DNA of 64,000 nucleotides from positions 88,826-152,825 of the forward strand of contig NZ_BBNN01000032.1 in assembly GCF_000829695.1 (NCBI RefSeq), given 5' to 3'. Positions within the stretch are counted from its first letter, which is position 1, and each line of letters opens with the position of its first letter. Below, one piece after another: positions 19,004 through 27,017 of this stretch. This DNA comes from Streptomyces sp. NBRC 110035 (lineage in GTDB: Bacteria; Actinomycetota; Actinomycetes; Streptomycetales; Streptomycetaceae). Both the position numbers and the translations under genes were made by a program. Below the pieces are notes generated by a model that saw only the letters and a list, made by a program, of their open reading frames with translations, searched no databases and was not told the DNA's origin.

Positions 19004-19093
19004 TCTGAGGCAAGCGCACAGACGTACCGGCAGGCCCCTGACGTAAGGCGTCAGGGGTGCTGTCACACGGGGCCCAGTGGAAGGCAAGTGGGA

Positions 19094-19438
19094 TCAGGGA
19101 GCCATCGCGCGGACAAGCATCGTGTCCACGGTCCTGCCCTCTGGCGGACCGATCAGAGACACGCCCACGTCAGAGAAGCCGTGCCCCGTGAGGGTGCGCC
19201 TCCACTCATCCGGAGCACGGTCGTGCCGCAGTCCGGATCTGGCCGGCTGGGGCGCCTGGTTGCCTGGAGGCAAGTGCGAGAACGCCAGGATTCCGCCCGT
19301 CGCCATACGCGAGCGGATCAGCGGGAGCAGGATGTCCGGATCGACGAACCACACGGCACCAAAGATCGACAGTACGACATCGAACACGTCCGGCGTGACG
19401 TACGCCTTCGGGTCACGGATCGCTACTTCCCTGCTCAT
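19094..19438 (-). pseudogene. Fragment of a class I SAM-dependent methyltransferase
   Basis: About 114 residues that fit the second half of a Rossmann methyltransferase: FDVVLSIFGAVWFVDPDILL (motif around the acidic/aromatic strand), ALIRSR-type helix, ATGGILAFSHLPP, then GHGFSDVGVSLIGPPEGRTV and a TMLVRA end. The SAM-binding GxGxG motif that should precede it is absent, and the sequence between 19439 and 19800 on that strand is not coding-like. From memory, similar methyltransferases are carried by integrative elements of Streptomyces. It is probably a non-functional remnant. Confidence 0.55.
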
Positions 19439-19814
19439 GCTGGCCTGCCTCCACGTGATGAGGGTTCCGTGGTGCTCCGGTTACGTCGCCCACCCGCGCA
19501 CTTGGAACACAGGCACGGCGGCATGAGGCCAGTAGCGGGAGGTTCCCCGCCCTCGCCCTCGTACAGGGTTCGTGGCTTCGTCCGAGTGCCGTCGGTCCTC
19601 ACTGGTAAGCGCTGATGCGGAGGGACATGACGACCATGTTCCGGATCGGGCGTGACCATCGCGGCGACGTTTGAGGCGGCCCTCGGGTGTCGTGTCGGCG
19701 CCACTCCGAAGGCGGTAAACCGGTGTCATTAGAGGCGTGGATCGAGCGGTACTCGGCTCCACCGGAGTGAGGGAGTGCGCGCGTCCTCGTGTGGCCCATC
19801 AGGGCGGGGACAGC
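19439..19814. other. Degraded stretch without a recognisable gene
   Basis: Short frames exist on both strands but none has family motifs or convincing codon bias. G+C is visibly lower than in the neighbouring genes. It lies between the recombinase/methyltransferase remnants and mycoredoxin and is probably the rest of an old insertion. Confidence 0.5.
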
Positions 19815-19852
19815 AGAAGGCCCCCGTCTGTCTCTTCGGACGGGGGCCTTCT
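19815..19852 (-). terminator. Rho-independent-type hairpin after mycoredoxin
   Basis: The 14-base arm at 19815-19828 pairs perfectly with 19839-19852 around a 10-base loop. It lies 22 bases past the stop of the minus-strand mycoredoxin gene. Confidence 0.8.
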
Positions 19853-19874
19853 GTGTGTAAGGGGGAGCGGGTTG

Positions 19875-20132
19875 TCAGGCGCTGAGCGCCTGCTTGACCT
19901 GGGCAAGGCTCGGGTTCGTCATGACGACCTCGGTCCCACCATTGGTGGGAACCACCTGAACCGTCGGGACCGTCTGGTTGCCACCGTTCGCCTTCTCCAC
20001 GAAGGCCGCGGAGGCCGGGTCATGCTCGATGTTGATCTCGGTGTACGCGATGCCCTCGCGGTCCATCTGACCCTTCAGACGGCGGCAGTATCCGCACCAC
20101 GTGGTGCTGTACATCGTCACAGTGCCCGGCAT
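19875..20132 (-). CDS. mrx1: Mycoredoxin-1 (glutaredoxin-like)
   Basis: An 85-residue thioredoxin-fold protein. The CGYC active site lies in STTWCGYCRRLK (residues ~9-20), with cis-Pro in QTVPTVQVV and the C-terminal MTNPSLAQVKQAL helix. Family knowledge: actinobacterial Mrx1 reduces mycothiol mixed disulfides, doing the work of glutaredoxins where mycothiol replaces glutathione. Full length for the family. It diverges from uvrD2, with 190 bases between the starts, and ends at a strong hairpin. Confidence 0.92.
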   Translation of the reverse strand: MPGTVTMYSTTWCGYCRRLKGQMDREGIAYTEINIEHDPASAAFVEKANGGNQTVPTVQVVPTNGGTEVVMTNPSLAQVKQALSA

Positions 20133-20322
20133 GTCTCTCGCGCTCCTTCGGCGACTCGGGAAGTCCTCGCTGAGGAAGGAACGTAGGTGAAAGCGCCGTC
20201 ATTCCCAGGGGCCGTGGCCCGCCCGCTCGTGTGATGTGATGCCTGCCGCATTGGTACGACTGCGAGGGCGCGCCTGTGGACAACCGGCTCAGCCGTCTTT
20301 GGCGACCTGGCAGCATGGCTGT

Positions 20323-22530
20323 GTGACAGCAGCAACGCACTCCCCTCTCTTCCCGCGGGTACCGGACTCGGCCGACGCGGTGCTCGAAGGGCTCGACCCC
20401 GAGCAGCGCGAGGTCGCCACCGCCCTGCACGGCCCGGTGTGCGTGCTGGCGGGCGCCGGTACCGGCAAGACCAGGGCGATCACCCACCGGATCGCCTACG
20501 GGGTGCGCGCCGGAATCCTCCAGCCCTCCAGCGTGCTCGCCGTCACCTTCACCAACCGTGCCGCCGGGGAGATGCGCGGCCGGCTGCGCCAGCTCGGTGC
20601 CGTGGGGGTCCAGGCCCGCACCTTCCACTCGGCGGCGCTCCGCCAGCTCCAGTACTTCTGGCCGAAAGCGGTCGGTGGCTCCCTGCCCCGGCTGGCCGAC
20701 CGCAAGATCCAGCTCGTCGCCGACGCGGCCGCCGCCTGCCGCATCCGGCTCGACCGGGGCGAGCTGCGGGACGTCACCGCCGAGATCGAGTGGTCCAAGG
20801 TCACCCAGACCGTCCCCGCCGAATACCCGCCCGCCGCTGCCAAGGCCGCGCGGGAGGCGACCCGTGACCCCGCCGAGATCGCCCAGCTCTACGCCGCCTA
20901 CGAGGACCTCAAGCGGGAGCGGGGGGTCATCGACTTCGAGGACGTGCTGCTGCTCACCGTGGCCGTGCTCCAGGACCGTCAGGACATCGCGGAACAGGTC
21001 CGCGCCCAGTACCAGCACTTCGTCGTCGACGAGTACCAGGACGTCAGTCCGCTCCAGCAGCGGCTGCTGGAGCTCTGGCTCGGAGACCGGGAGAACCTGT
21101 GCGTGGTCGGCGACGCCAGCCAGACGATCTACTCGTTCACGGGCGCGACCCCCGACCATCTGCTCGACTTCCGCACCCGGCATCCCGGTGCCACCGTCGT
21201 GAAACTGGTCCGCGACTACCGCTCGACCCCCCAGGTGGTCCGCCTCGCCAACGGCCTGCTCGCCCAGGCGCGCGGCCGTGCCGCCGACCACCGGCTGGAA
21301 CTCGTCTCCCAGCGCGGCCCGGGACCCGACCCCGTCTTCAGCGAGTACACCGACGAACCCGCGGAGGCCGAGGGCGCCGCGCGCCGGATCGGCGAACTGC
21401 TCGGTGCCGGTGTTCGGGCCAGTGAGATCGCCGTGCTGTTCCGTACGAACTCCCAGTCCGAGACCTACGAGCAGGCCCTCGCGGACGCCGGAGTCCCGTA
21501 CCAGCTGCGGGGCGCCGAGCGCTTCTTCGACCGTCCGGAGGTGCGCAGGGCGAGCAGCGCCCTGCGCGCGGCGGCCCGTTTCGGCGGCAACGACAGCCTC
21601 CTCGACGACGTGGTCGACCTGCCCTCCCAGGTACGCGCCGTGCTGTCGGGCGAAGGGTGGACGGCGCAGCCGCCGGCGGGCTCGGGGGCGGTGCGGGAGC
21701 GCTGGGAGTCCTTGGCCGCTCTGGTGAACCTCGCCCAGGACTTCACCGCCGCGAGACCCGGAGCCACCCTCACCGATCTCGTCGCCGAGCTCGACGAGCG
21801 GGCCGGTGCCCAGCACGCCCCGACCGTGCAGGGCGTCACGCTCGCTTCGCTGCACTCGGCCAAGGGACTCGAGTGGGACGTCGTCTTCCTGGTCGGTGTC
21901 GCCGAGGGCATGATGCCGATCACCTACGCGAAGACCGACGAGCAGATCGAGGAGGAGCGCCGTCTCCTCTATGTGGGTGTCACCCGGGCACGGGAGCGTC
22001 TCCATGTCTCCTGGTCGCTCGCCCGGTCGCCCGGCGGCCGGGCGAGCCGTCGGCCCAGCCGTTTTCTCCACGGGCTGCGTTCCGGCCCGACCGCCGCGGC
22101 CGGCCGCAACGGCGCGGGAGGCGTCGGCGGTGTGGAACGTGGTGCGTCCGGGCCGGTGGCCGCTTCCGTGGCCCCGGGGCCGGGACGCAGGCAGCGCAGC
22201 CCCGCCCGCTGCCGGGTCTGCGGGCGCACGCTGACGGACGCGGGCGAGATGAAGCTGATGCGCTGCGAGGACTGCCCCTCCGACATGGACGAGGGCGTCT
22301 ACGAGCGGCTGCACGACTGGCGTGGCGACCAGGCGCGGCGCAGCGGGCAGCCCGCGTTCTGCGTCTTCACCGACAAGACGTTGATGGCCATCGCCGAGAC
22401 CGTCCCCGAGGACGCGCCGGGGCTCGCCCGCATCCCCGGTGTGGGCAAGCGCAAGCTGGACCGCTACGGGGCCGACGTACTGGCCATCTGCGCCGGCGGA
22501 GACGGAGCGGAGGACAAGGAACAGGCCTGA
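20323..22530 (+). CDS. uvrD2: ATP-dependent DNA helicase UvrD2 with HRDC domain
   Basis: Start GTG 20323 (VTAATHSPLF) gives 735 residues. SF1A motor: AGAGTGKTR (Walker A), TFTNRAAGEMRGR, VVDEYQDVSP (Walker B), GDASQTIYSFTGA, LHSAKGLEWDVV and YVGVTRARERLH. After the motor come a four-cysteine module (CRVCGRTL ... CEDC) and a C-terminal HRDC domain ending GVGKRKLDRYGADVLAIC. Family knowledge: this tetracysteine-HRDC arrangement defines mycobacterial and streptomycete UvrD2. It is the third SF1 helicase within 13 kb and lies just upstream of the wblC regulatory region. Confidence 0.94.
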   Translation: MTAATHSPLFPRVPDSADAVLEGLDPEQREVATALHGPVCVLAGAGTGKTRAITHRIAYGVRAGILQPSSVLAVTFTNRAAGEMRGRLRQLGAVGVQARTFHSAALRQLQYFWPKAVGGSLPRLADRKIQLVADAAAACRIRLDRGELRDVTAEIEWSKVTQTVPAEYPPAAAKAAREATRDPAEIAQLYAAYEDLKRERGVIDFEDVLLLTVAVLQDRQDIAEQVRAQYQHFVVDEYQDVSPLQQRLLELWLGDRENLCVVGDASQTIYSFTGATPDHLLDFRTRHPGATVVKLVRDYRSTPQVVRLANGLLAQARGRAADHRLELVSQRGPGPDPVFSEYTDEPAEAEGAARRIGELLGAGVRASEIAVLFRTNSQSETYEQALADAGVPYQLRGAERFFDRPEVRRASSALRAAARFGGNDSLLDDVVDLPSQVRAVLSGEGWTAQPPAGSGAVRERWESLAALVNLAQDFTAARPGATLTDLVAELDERAGAQHAPTVQGVTLASLHSAKGLEWDVVFLVGVAEGMMPITYAKTDEQIEEERRLLYVGVTRARERLHVSWSLARSPGGRASRRPSRFLHGLRSGPTAAAGRNGAGGVGGVERGASGPVAASVAPGPGRRQRSPARCRVCGRTLTDAGEMKLMRCEDCPSDMDEGVYERLHDWRGDQARRSGQPAFCVFTDKTLMAIAETVPEDAPGLARIPGVGKRKLDRYGADVLAICAGGDGAEDKEQA

Positions 22531-22539
22531 TTCCAACTC

Positions 22540-22583
22540 GTCGAGAAAATAGTTTGCGCAGGCCCCAGGAATCCCCATAGGTT
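22540..22583 (+). promoter_or_regulatory. Probable wblC promoter with AT-rich WhiB7-type box
   Basis: An AT-rich tract (gagaaaatag, 22543-22552) sits just upstream of a -35 TTGCGC (22554-22559). An 18-base spacer separates it from a -10 TAGGTT (22578-22583). An AT-rich block next to the -35 is the known signature of WhiB7/WblC-activated promoters, which bind the AT-hook; this suggests autoregulation. The leader would start near 22590, about 590 bases before wblC. Confidence 0.65.
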
Positions 22584-22695
22584 CTCAGACACGGGAACAG
22601 CGGCCTTCTCGGAGGCCCTGATTCCGTGTTGTACTTGCATATCCGTTGGACCGGCTGACCCCGGTCCCCCGATGCGCCGAGAGGAGGCGAGTCCT

Positions 22696-23010
22696 GTGAT
22701 CAGCATCAACACCAGCTCCATCGTCAAAATGACCGATCGCTCGGCCGTCTCCCTGTGCATTCTCGGCGCCTCGAATCAGGGCACCGGTCTGTCCGGCATC
22801 CCTGCCGCACGTCCGGCGTCCTCCGTCGCTCCCGCGGGCCTTGCCCTCTGTGAGCGCGATGAGCGACCGATCAAGGCACTGGAAGCGGTAGAGGCACAGG
22901 CGAAGGCCTATGCCTTTGCGGCGGCCGGTGCCGGATTCCGGAAGCAGACGACGCAGCACCACCTGATGTGGGCCTTCCGTGGGCCAGAACCCTGGAGTGA
23001 TCCAGCCTGA
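22696..23010 (+). CDS. Leader ORF upstream of wblC (probable attenuation uORF)
   Basis: GTG 22696 is preceded by a strong GAGGAGG and opens a 104-residue frame (VISINTSSIVKMTDRSAVSL...) that stops 23 bases before a terminator-type hairpin. I recognise no catalytic or DNA-binding domain. The early MTDRSAVSLCILGAS stretch looks like the conserved part of small ORFs found before wblC in other streptomycetes, from memory. Family knowledge: whiB7/wblC is controlled by a translated uORF whose stalling by ribosome-targeting antibiotics prevents premature termination. The layout here (promoter, ORF, hairpin, wblC) fits that. Translation may matter more than the peptide product. Confidence 0.65.
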   Translation: MISINTSSIVKMTDRSAVSLCILGASNQGTGLSGIPAARPASSVAPAGLALCERDERPIKALEAVEAQAKAYAFAAAGAGFRKQTTQHHLMWAFRGPEPWSDPA

Positions 23011-23032
23011 TTCGCTCAGGCCGGCGCCTTCA

Positions 23033-23089
23033 GGGCCGCGGAACCCCATCCGGGATCCGCGGCCCTTCTGTTTGTCCCCGAACGGGGAC
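23033..23089 (+). terminator. Attenuator hairpins in the wblC leader
   Basis: A 10-base GC arm (23033-23042) pairs perfectly with 23056-23065 and is followed by a T-rich stretch (ttctgttt). A second small hairpin (gtcccc/ggggac) occupies 23074-23089. It lies between the leader ORF stop (23010) and the wblC start (23183), inside the transcript rather than after a gene end, which is what an attenuator requires. Confidence 0.72.
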
Positions 23090-23182
23090 GACGGACCGAA
23101 GCGCCTCGGGACAAGAGCAGGACCCGGTACCAGCCGCCACCCGGCCCACCGGCCGGAAACGACCAGACGAGGAAGACGAACC

Positions 23183-23551
23183 GTGCAACTCGAAGCGCAC
23201 GCCACGTCCGTACCGCCTTCCGACACGATCCCCAAGCCCGGCTCCACGGAGGACCCGACCTTGACTCCGCTCACCGCGCTCACCGCGCTCGACGACGCCA
23301 TCGAGAACCTCGGCGTGCCCGTCCCCTGCCGCTCCTACGACCCGGAGGTCTTCTTCGCCGAGTCGCCGGCGGACGTCGAGTACGCCAAGTCCCTCTGCCG
23401 CACCTGCCCGCTGATGGAGGCCTGCCTCGCCGGCGCCAAGGAGCGGCGTGAGCCGTGGGGTGTCTGGGGCGGTGAGCTGTTCGTCCAGGGCGTCGTGGTC
23501 GCCCGGAAGCGGCCGCGTGGCCGTCCGCGGAAGAACCCGGTCACAGCATGA
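23183..23551 (+). CDS. wblC: WhiB-family regulator WblC (WhiB7)
   Basis: Start GTG 23183 with ribosome site GAGGAAGA gives 122 residues. The four Fe-S cysteines are Cys49, Cys72, Cys75 and Cys81 (PCRSYDPEVFFAE, CRTCPLMEAC). The WhiB turn GVWGG is at 93-97 and an AT-hook, RPRGRPRKN, ends the protein (~110-118), the mark of the WhiB7 subfamily. Family knowledge: WblC binds sigma HrdB/SigA and activates intrinsic resistance genes on exposure to translation-inhibiting antibiotics. It is preceded by a long leader with an attenuator and overlaps the next gene by 4 bases (ATGA). Confidence 0.96.
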   Translation: MQLEAHATSVPPSDTIPKPGSTEDPTLTPLTALTALDDAIENLGVPVPCRSYDPEVFFAESPADVEYAKSLCRTCPLMEACLAGAKERREPWGVWGGELFVQGVVVARKRPRGRPRKNPVTA

Positions 23552-23871
23552 ACACCCCAGGAACGATCGACCGCCCCCTCACGCACGACCCCCAGAAGCA
23601 GGCCCCGATGATGCCGACCGCAGACGAGCCCGCAGGCTCCGCGACCGAAGACTTCACCACCCGTGGCGCGAACGACTCGCGTCAGAACAGGACCCGAGAG
23701 ATGCAACTCATTCCAGAAGCCCTGGCCCGTGCACATATGCACGAGCGCCTGCGAGAGGCCGAGCGGGAACGCCGGGTCGCGCACCTGGTGACCGCTCGCC
23801 GGATGCAGCGCCGCGCCGAGCGTGCCTCCCGGCGCGCCCGCCGCGCGCTCGCCATGGCCGTCATGCAGTAG
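23548..23871 (+). CDS. Small Arg-rich protein translationally coupled to wblC
   Basis: A 107-residue protein whose ATG overlaps the wblC stop (ATGA). The first half is polar and probably disordered. The second half is strongly basic and helical: ARAHMHERLREAERERRVAH then ARRMQRRAERASRRARRALA, compatible with an amphipathic or coiled-coil nucleic-acid-binding helix. No named domain is seen. Because it is coupled to wblC it should be made under the same antibiotic-stress control; whether it acts on WblC, RNA or ribosomes is unknown. Short gatccga-type repeats (23872-23910) and a long terminator follow. Confidence 0.75.
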   Translation: MNTPGTIDRPLTHDPQKQAPMMPTADEPAGSATEDFTTRGANDSRQNRTREMQLIPEALARAHMHERLREAERERRVAHLVTARRMQRRAERASRRARRALAMAVMQ

Positions 23872-23936
23872 CCGATCCGACCGATCCGACGATCCGATCC
23901 AACGGATCAAGGTGATCCAGCCCGTCGTGGCCCTTC

Positions 23937-23977
23937 CCTCGGGGGCCGGTCCGTGCCGAACGGACCGGCCCCCGAGG
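23937..23977. terminator. Terminator after the wblC operon
   Basis: The arm 23937-23954 (18 bases) pairs with 23960-23977 around a 5-base loop. It ends the wblC transcript and lies before the convergent ABC1 gene, so it may work in both directions. Confidence 0.85.
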
Positions 23978-24087
23978 CACGTTGCGCCGAGCACATGGTG
24001 CGGGTGCGGGCTGTCCGGTGCGGCGTGGCCGTCGGCCGGGTGACGCGCCACTCCGGTGTCGGTGGCGGCAGGCGCGGTCCGCGTTTC

Positions 24088-25743
24088 TCACCCCTGCGTC
24101 GCCGACGCCTCCTCCACCGGCTCGCCCACCTCGTCCTCGGCGGCCGCGTCCGAAGGCTTGGCCTTCGTGGTCTTCCCCTTCTTGTCCTTCCTCGCCGCGG
24201 GCTTCCGTTGCGCGAGCTTCTGCTTCGCCGGCTTCTGCTTCGCGGTCCTCCGGCCGGCAGGCTTCTCCTCCGGGGGCTCCTTCGGCAGGGCCTCGTCCAC
24301 CGCTTGCCTCGGCAGCAGTTCCCCTGCTTCCTCCGCTTCCCCTGCTTCCTTCGGTCCCGCTGCCTCCGGATCCGTTTCTTCCGCATCCGCTGCTTGCGCT
24401 TCGTCCCTCTCCTCCGGGGCGAACCCCGGCAGCCACTCCCGCAGTTCGTCGCGCAGCCGTACCGTCCCGCCCAGCTGGCACAGCACGCCGATCGTGCTCA
24501 GGGTCACCCGGTGGATCAGCAGATACGCCGGGGGAAGGTTGAGCTGCTTGGCCAGCTGGTATGCGGGGGAACGGGGGTCGCCGACGCGGGCTGCCTGACC
24601 GCGCATCCAGCCCCGGGTGAACGTGAACTCCTCGACCTGCGCCGGTTCGATGATCGGCAGGAGGTACTCGAGGACCGCGTCGGGATCCAGTTCGACGGTC
24701 TCCCTGATGAATCCCTCCGCGCACAGCATCTCGTGGACGGCCTCCGCCTCGCCGTCCAGCGTCATCCGCAGAGCCGCGCCGATGGGGGCCGGCAGCCCGC
24801 CCGGCAGCCGGTCGACCGTGCCGAAGTCCAGTACACCCAGACGCCAGTCGTCCTCGCCGTCCGGGCCGCCGGGCAGCAGACGGAAGTTGCCCGGATGCGG
24901 GTCGGCGTGCAGCAGTCCGGTGCGGGCCGGCCCGGAGAACAGGAAACGGGCGAGGAGCTGGCCGGCCCGGTCGCGCTGTTCCTCCGTGCCGTCCGAGATG
25001 ATCTCCGAGAGCGGGACGCCGTCCATCCACTCGGTGACCAGCACCTGCTCGCACTGGTGGACCACCGCCGGTACGAAGACATCGGGGTCGTCCGCGAACT
25101 CCTCGGCGTGGGCCCGCTGGGCCTGGGCCTCCAGCCCGTAGTCCAGCTCCTCCGCGACCCGGTTCTTCAGCTCCGTGATCAGTGGCTTGACATCCATACC
25201 GGGGACCAGAGGCCCCAGCAGCCGGGCGAACCGGCTCAACTGGTTCAGGTCGGACAGCAAGGCCTCCCCGGCGCCCGGGTACTGCACCTTGACCGCCACC
25301 TCACGGCCGTCGTGCCACACCCCACGGTGCACCTGACCGATCGAGGCCGCGGCGGACGGCTTGTCCTCGAACTCCAGGAACAGGTCGGGCCAGTCCTCGC
25401 CGAGCCGCTCCTCCAGCACCGCGTGCACGGTCCGGGTCGGCATCGGTGGGGCGGCCTCCTGGAGTTTCGTCAGCGCCGCGCGGTAGGGCCCGGCGACCTC
25501 CTCGGGCAGGGCGGACTCGAAGACCGACAGGGCCTGGCCGAACTTCATCGCACCGCCCTTGAGCTCGCCGAGCACCTTGAACAGCTGCTCCGCGGTGCGC
25601 TGCTGCACCTCGCGGCCGACGAGCTCCGCGGACTCGCCCACGATCCGCTTGCCGAGCCCCCAGGTCGCCCGCCCGGCGAAGCCGAGCGGGAGCGCGGCCA
25701 GCTTGGCAGTCCGGGTGACCGCCTTCCGGGGAAGATCAGACAT
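24088..25743 (-). CDS. ABC1/UbiB-type atypical kinase with Lys-rich tail
   Basis: A 551-residue ABC1 (AarF/UbiB) family protein. Signs are KFGQALS (KxGQ motif, ~67-73), SIGQVHRGVW (replacing the P-loop), EVAVKVQYPG (catalytic Lys), ELDYGLEAQAQ, LLHADPHPGNF (catalytic loop) and LDFGTVD (metal-binding Asp). The last ~130 residues are a low-complexity tail rich in Glu, Lys and Ala with repeated PAKQK/KPA units. Family knowledge: ABC1 proteins are ATPases or small-molecule kinases tied to quinone lipid metabolism; actinobacterial substrates are unknown. Its ATG lies 8 bases inside the upstream ThiF-like gene, so they form an operon. Confidence 0.9.
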   Translation of the reverse strand: MSDLPRKAVTRTAKLAALPLGFAGRATWGLGKRIVGESAELVGREVQQRTAEQLFKVLGELKGGAMKFGQALSVFESALPEEVAGPYRAALTKLQEAAPPMPTRTVHAVLEERLGEDWPDLFLEFEDKPSAAASIGQVHRGVWHDGREVAVKVQYPGAGEALLSDLNQLSRFARLLGPLVPGMDVKPLITELKNRVAEELDYGLEAQAQRAHAEEFADDPDVFVPAVVHQCEQVLVTEWMDGVPLSEIISDGTEEQRDRAGQLLARFLFSGPARTGLLHADPHPGNFRLLPGGPDGEDDWRLGVLDFGTVDRLPGGLPAPIGAALRMTLDGEAEAVHEMLCAEGFIRETVELDPDAVLEYLLPIIEPAQVEEFTFTRGWMRGQAARVGDPRSPAYQLAKQLNLPPAYLLIHRVTLSTIGVLCQLGGTVRLRDELREWLPGFAPEERDEAQAADAEETDPEAAGPKEAGEAEEAGELLPRQAVDEALPKEPPEEKPAGRRTAKQKPAKQKLAQRKPAARKDKKGKTTKAKPSDAAAEDEVGEPVEEASATQG

Positions 25744-26965
25744 GAGCCCTCCAAGTCATTGCCGGCCGCTCCGCGTCCGCCTGACGGCACACCTTCTTCG
25801 ACGGCCCGTGCATGGCCATTGTCCCGTGCCTCCGGCCGTGCTCGGAGGTGTGGTGCTCCGACTCCGTTCTCGCCGTCTCCTGGTCCGCCGCTCCGCACGG
25901 ACAGCCGGGATGGCTCCCGACCGGCCGCGCATGCCAGTGCAGACCCGGGAGGGAAGCCTCCCAGCGGGCACCGGCGCTGGACGGAACATGGCCGTCCAGG
26001 AAGGCGAGCGCATGGGCGCCGGCGAGTCCGGCCACGGTCGCGGCCAGGAGCAGATCACAGGCTCCCACCCGGCGCTGCTGCCCGGAACGCCATTGGGCGA
26101 CCATACGCGGCCACGTCGGATCCCGGTCGGTCCTGTCCTGCTGGAGACAGCCCGCGCACCCTGTCTCACCAGGCAGGACGAACGGACCGACGACACCGGT
26201 CGCCTCCACCACGCCGGCGTAGAGATGGGGTGTTCCCGAGGCCGTCAGGGCCTCGGCCCCCGCCGGGTCCGGAGTGTGCACGGCGACGTCGTCCCGCGGG
26301 GCGAAGATCACCAGGGAGAACCCGGGGGTGCCTTCCTCGGGCGGGGACTGAGCGGTCCGGCGCGGCGGCCGGTCCGGCGCGGCCCGGCGCACGGCACGGC
26401 GGGCCGCCTCGTCCCTGCGGTCGCCGACGGCTTCCGGGGGCAGTCCGCCCGGCGCGACGTCCCAGGTCTCGACCCGGCCGATGTCGCGCACGTCGACCTC
26501 ACCCACGCCGGCTCCGGACAGCAGCGCCGCCAGCATCGAGCCCACCCGGCCCGCGCCCCTCACCTGCACCCGCGCTCCGCTCCGCGCCGCGAGCCGTCCG
26601 AGCGCGTCGCCGGGCGCGGAGGTGGTCAGGGTCAGCGAGGCCAGGTCGGGGCGCAGCCGGTCGAGGACCTCCCGCTTCTCGCGCAGTGCGTCGGCGGCCG
26701 GGCCGCCGCCCCGGGAGTCGTCGAGGAGCCCGGCCCGGGACAGCCGGACCACGAGCCGGTCGACATGGCCGTCGGGCAGATCCATCCGCCGGCCCTCCTC
26801 GCGCAGACGATCGAGCCCGCGGGTGCCGTTGAGCAGGTCGAGGAAGCTGCCCGTGGCCGTGTCCATCGGCCCCAGGGTCAACGCGTGCGCGGGTGTCATC
26901 CCGAACTGCACGGTGTTGAGGTCGCGCCAGCCGCGCCGGAGCGCCGGCTTCACCATCGGATGCAT
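25736..26965 (-). CDS. ThiF/HesA-like protein related to TOMM cyclodehydratase adaptors
   Basis: Start ATG 26965 (MHPMVKPALRRG) with a GGGGGA ribosome site gives 409 residues. The N-terminal ~120 residues look like a winged-helix/leader-binding module (LNTVQFGMTPAHALTLGP ... FLDLLNGTRGLDRL). A degenerate Rossmann part (RGAGRVGSMLAALLSGAGVG) follows, then the E1-like C-terminal region with paired cysteines GCAGC and CPCG for zinc and PFVLPGETGC. The GxGxxG loop reads GAGRVG and the adenylation residues are weak. Family knowledge: such proteins present precursor peptides to YcaO cyclodehydratases. No YcaO or precursor gene is visible nearby, so its role is open. Confidence 0.72.
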   Translation of the reverse strand: MHPMVKPALRRGWRDLNTVQFGMTPAHALTLGPMDTATGSFLDLLNGTRGLDRLREEGRRMDLPDGHVDRLVVRLSRAGLLDDSRGGGPAADALREKREVLDRLRPDLASLTLTTSAPGDALGRLAARSGARVQVRGAGRVGSMLAALLSGAGVGEVDVRDIGRVETWDVAPGGLPPEAVGDRRDEAARRAVRRAAPDRPPRRTAQSPPEEGTPGFSLVIFAPRDDVAVHTPDPAGAEALTASGTPHLYAGVVEATGVVGPFVLPGETGCAGCLQQDRTDRDPTWPRMVAQWRSGQQRRVGACDLLLAATVAGLAGAHALAFLDGHVPSSAGARWEASLPGLHWHARPVGSHPGCPCGAADQETARTESEHHTSEHGRRHGTMAMHGPSKKVCRQADAERPAMTWRAHV

Positions 26966-26970
26966 GTCAG

Positions 26971-27017
26971 GTCCCCCGTGTGTCCCCGTGTGTCCCTGTG
27001 TGTCTTCGTGTGTCCTG
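26971..27017. repeat. Imperfect 10-bp tandem repeat upstream of the ThiF-like gene
   Basis: About 4.7 copies of a 10-base unit (tgtccccgtg, tgtccctgtg, tgtcttcgtg, tgtcctg) lie 5-50 bases before the start of the minus-strand ThiF-like gene. The period is one helical turn, so copy number changes could alter promoter spacing or the 5' leader. Confidence 0.7.

Noticed and set aside
20020..22578. An 852-codon minus-strand frame opposite uvrD2
   Set aside because: Antisense shadow; the opposite strand encodes a complete UvrD2.
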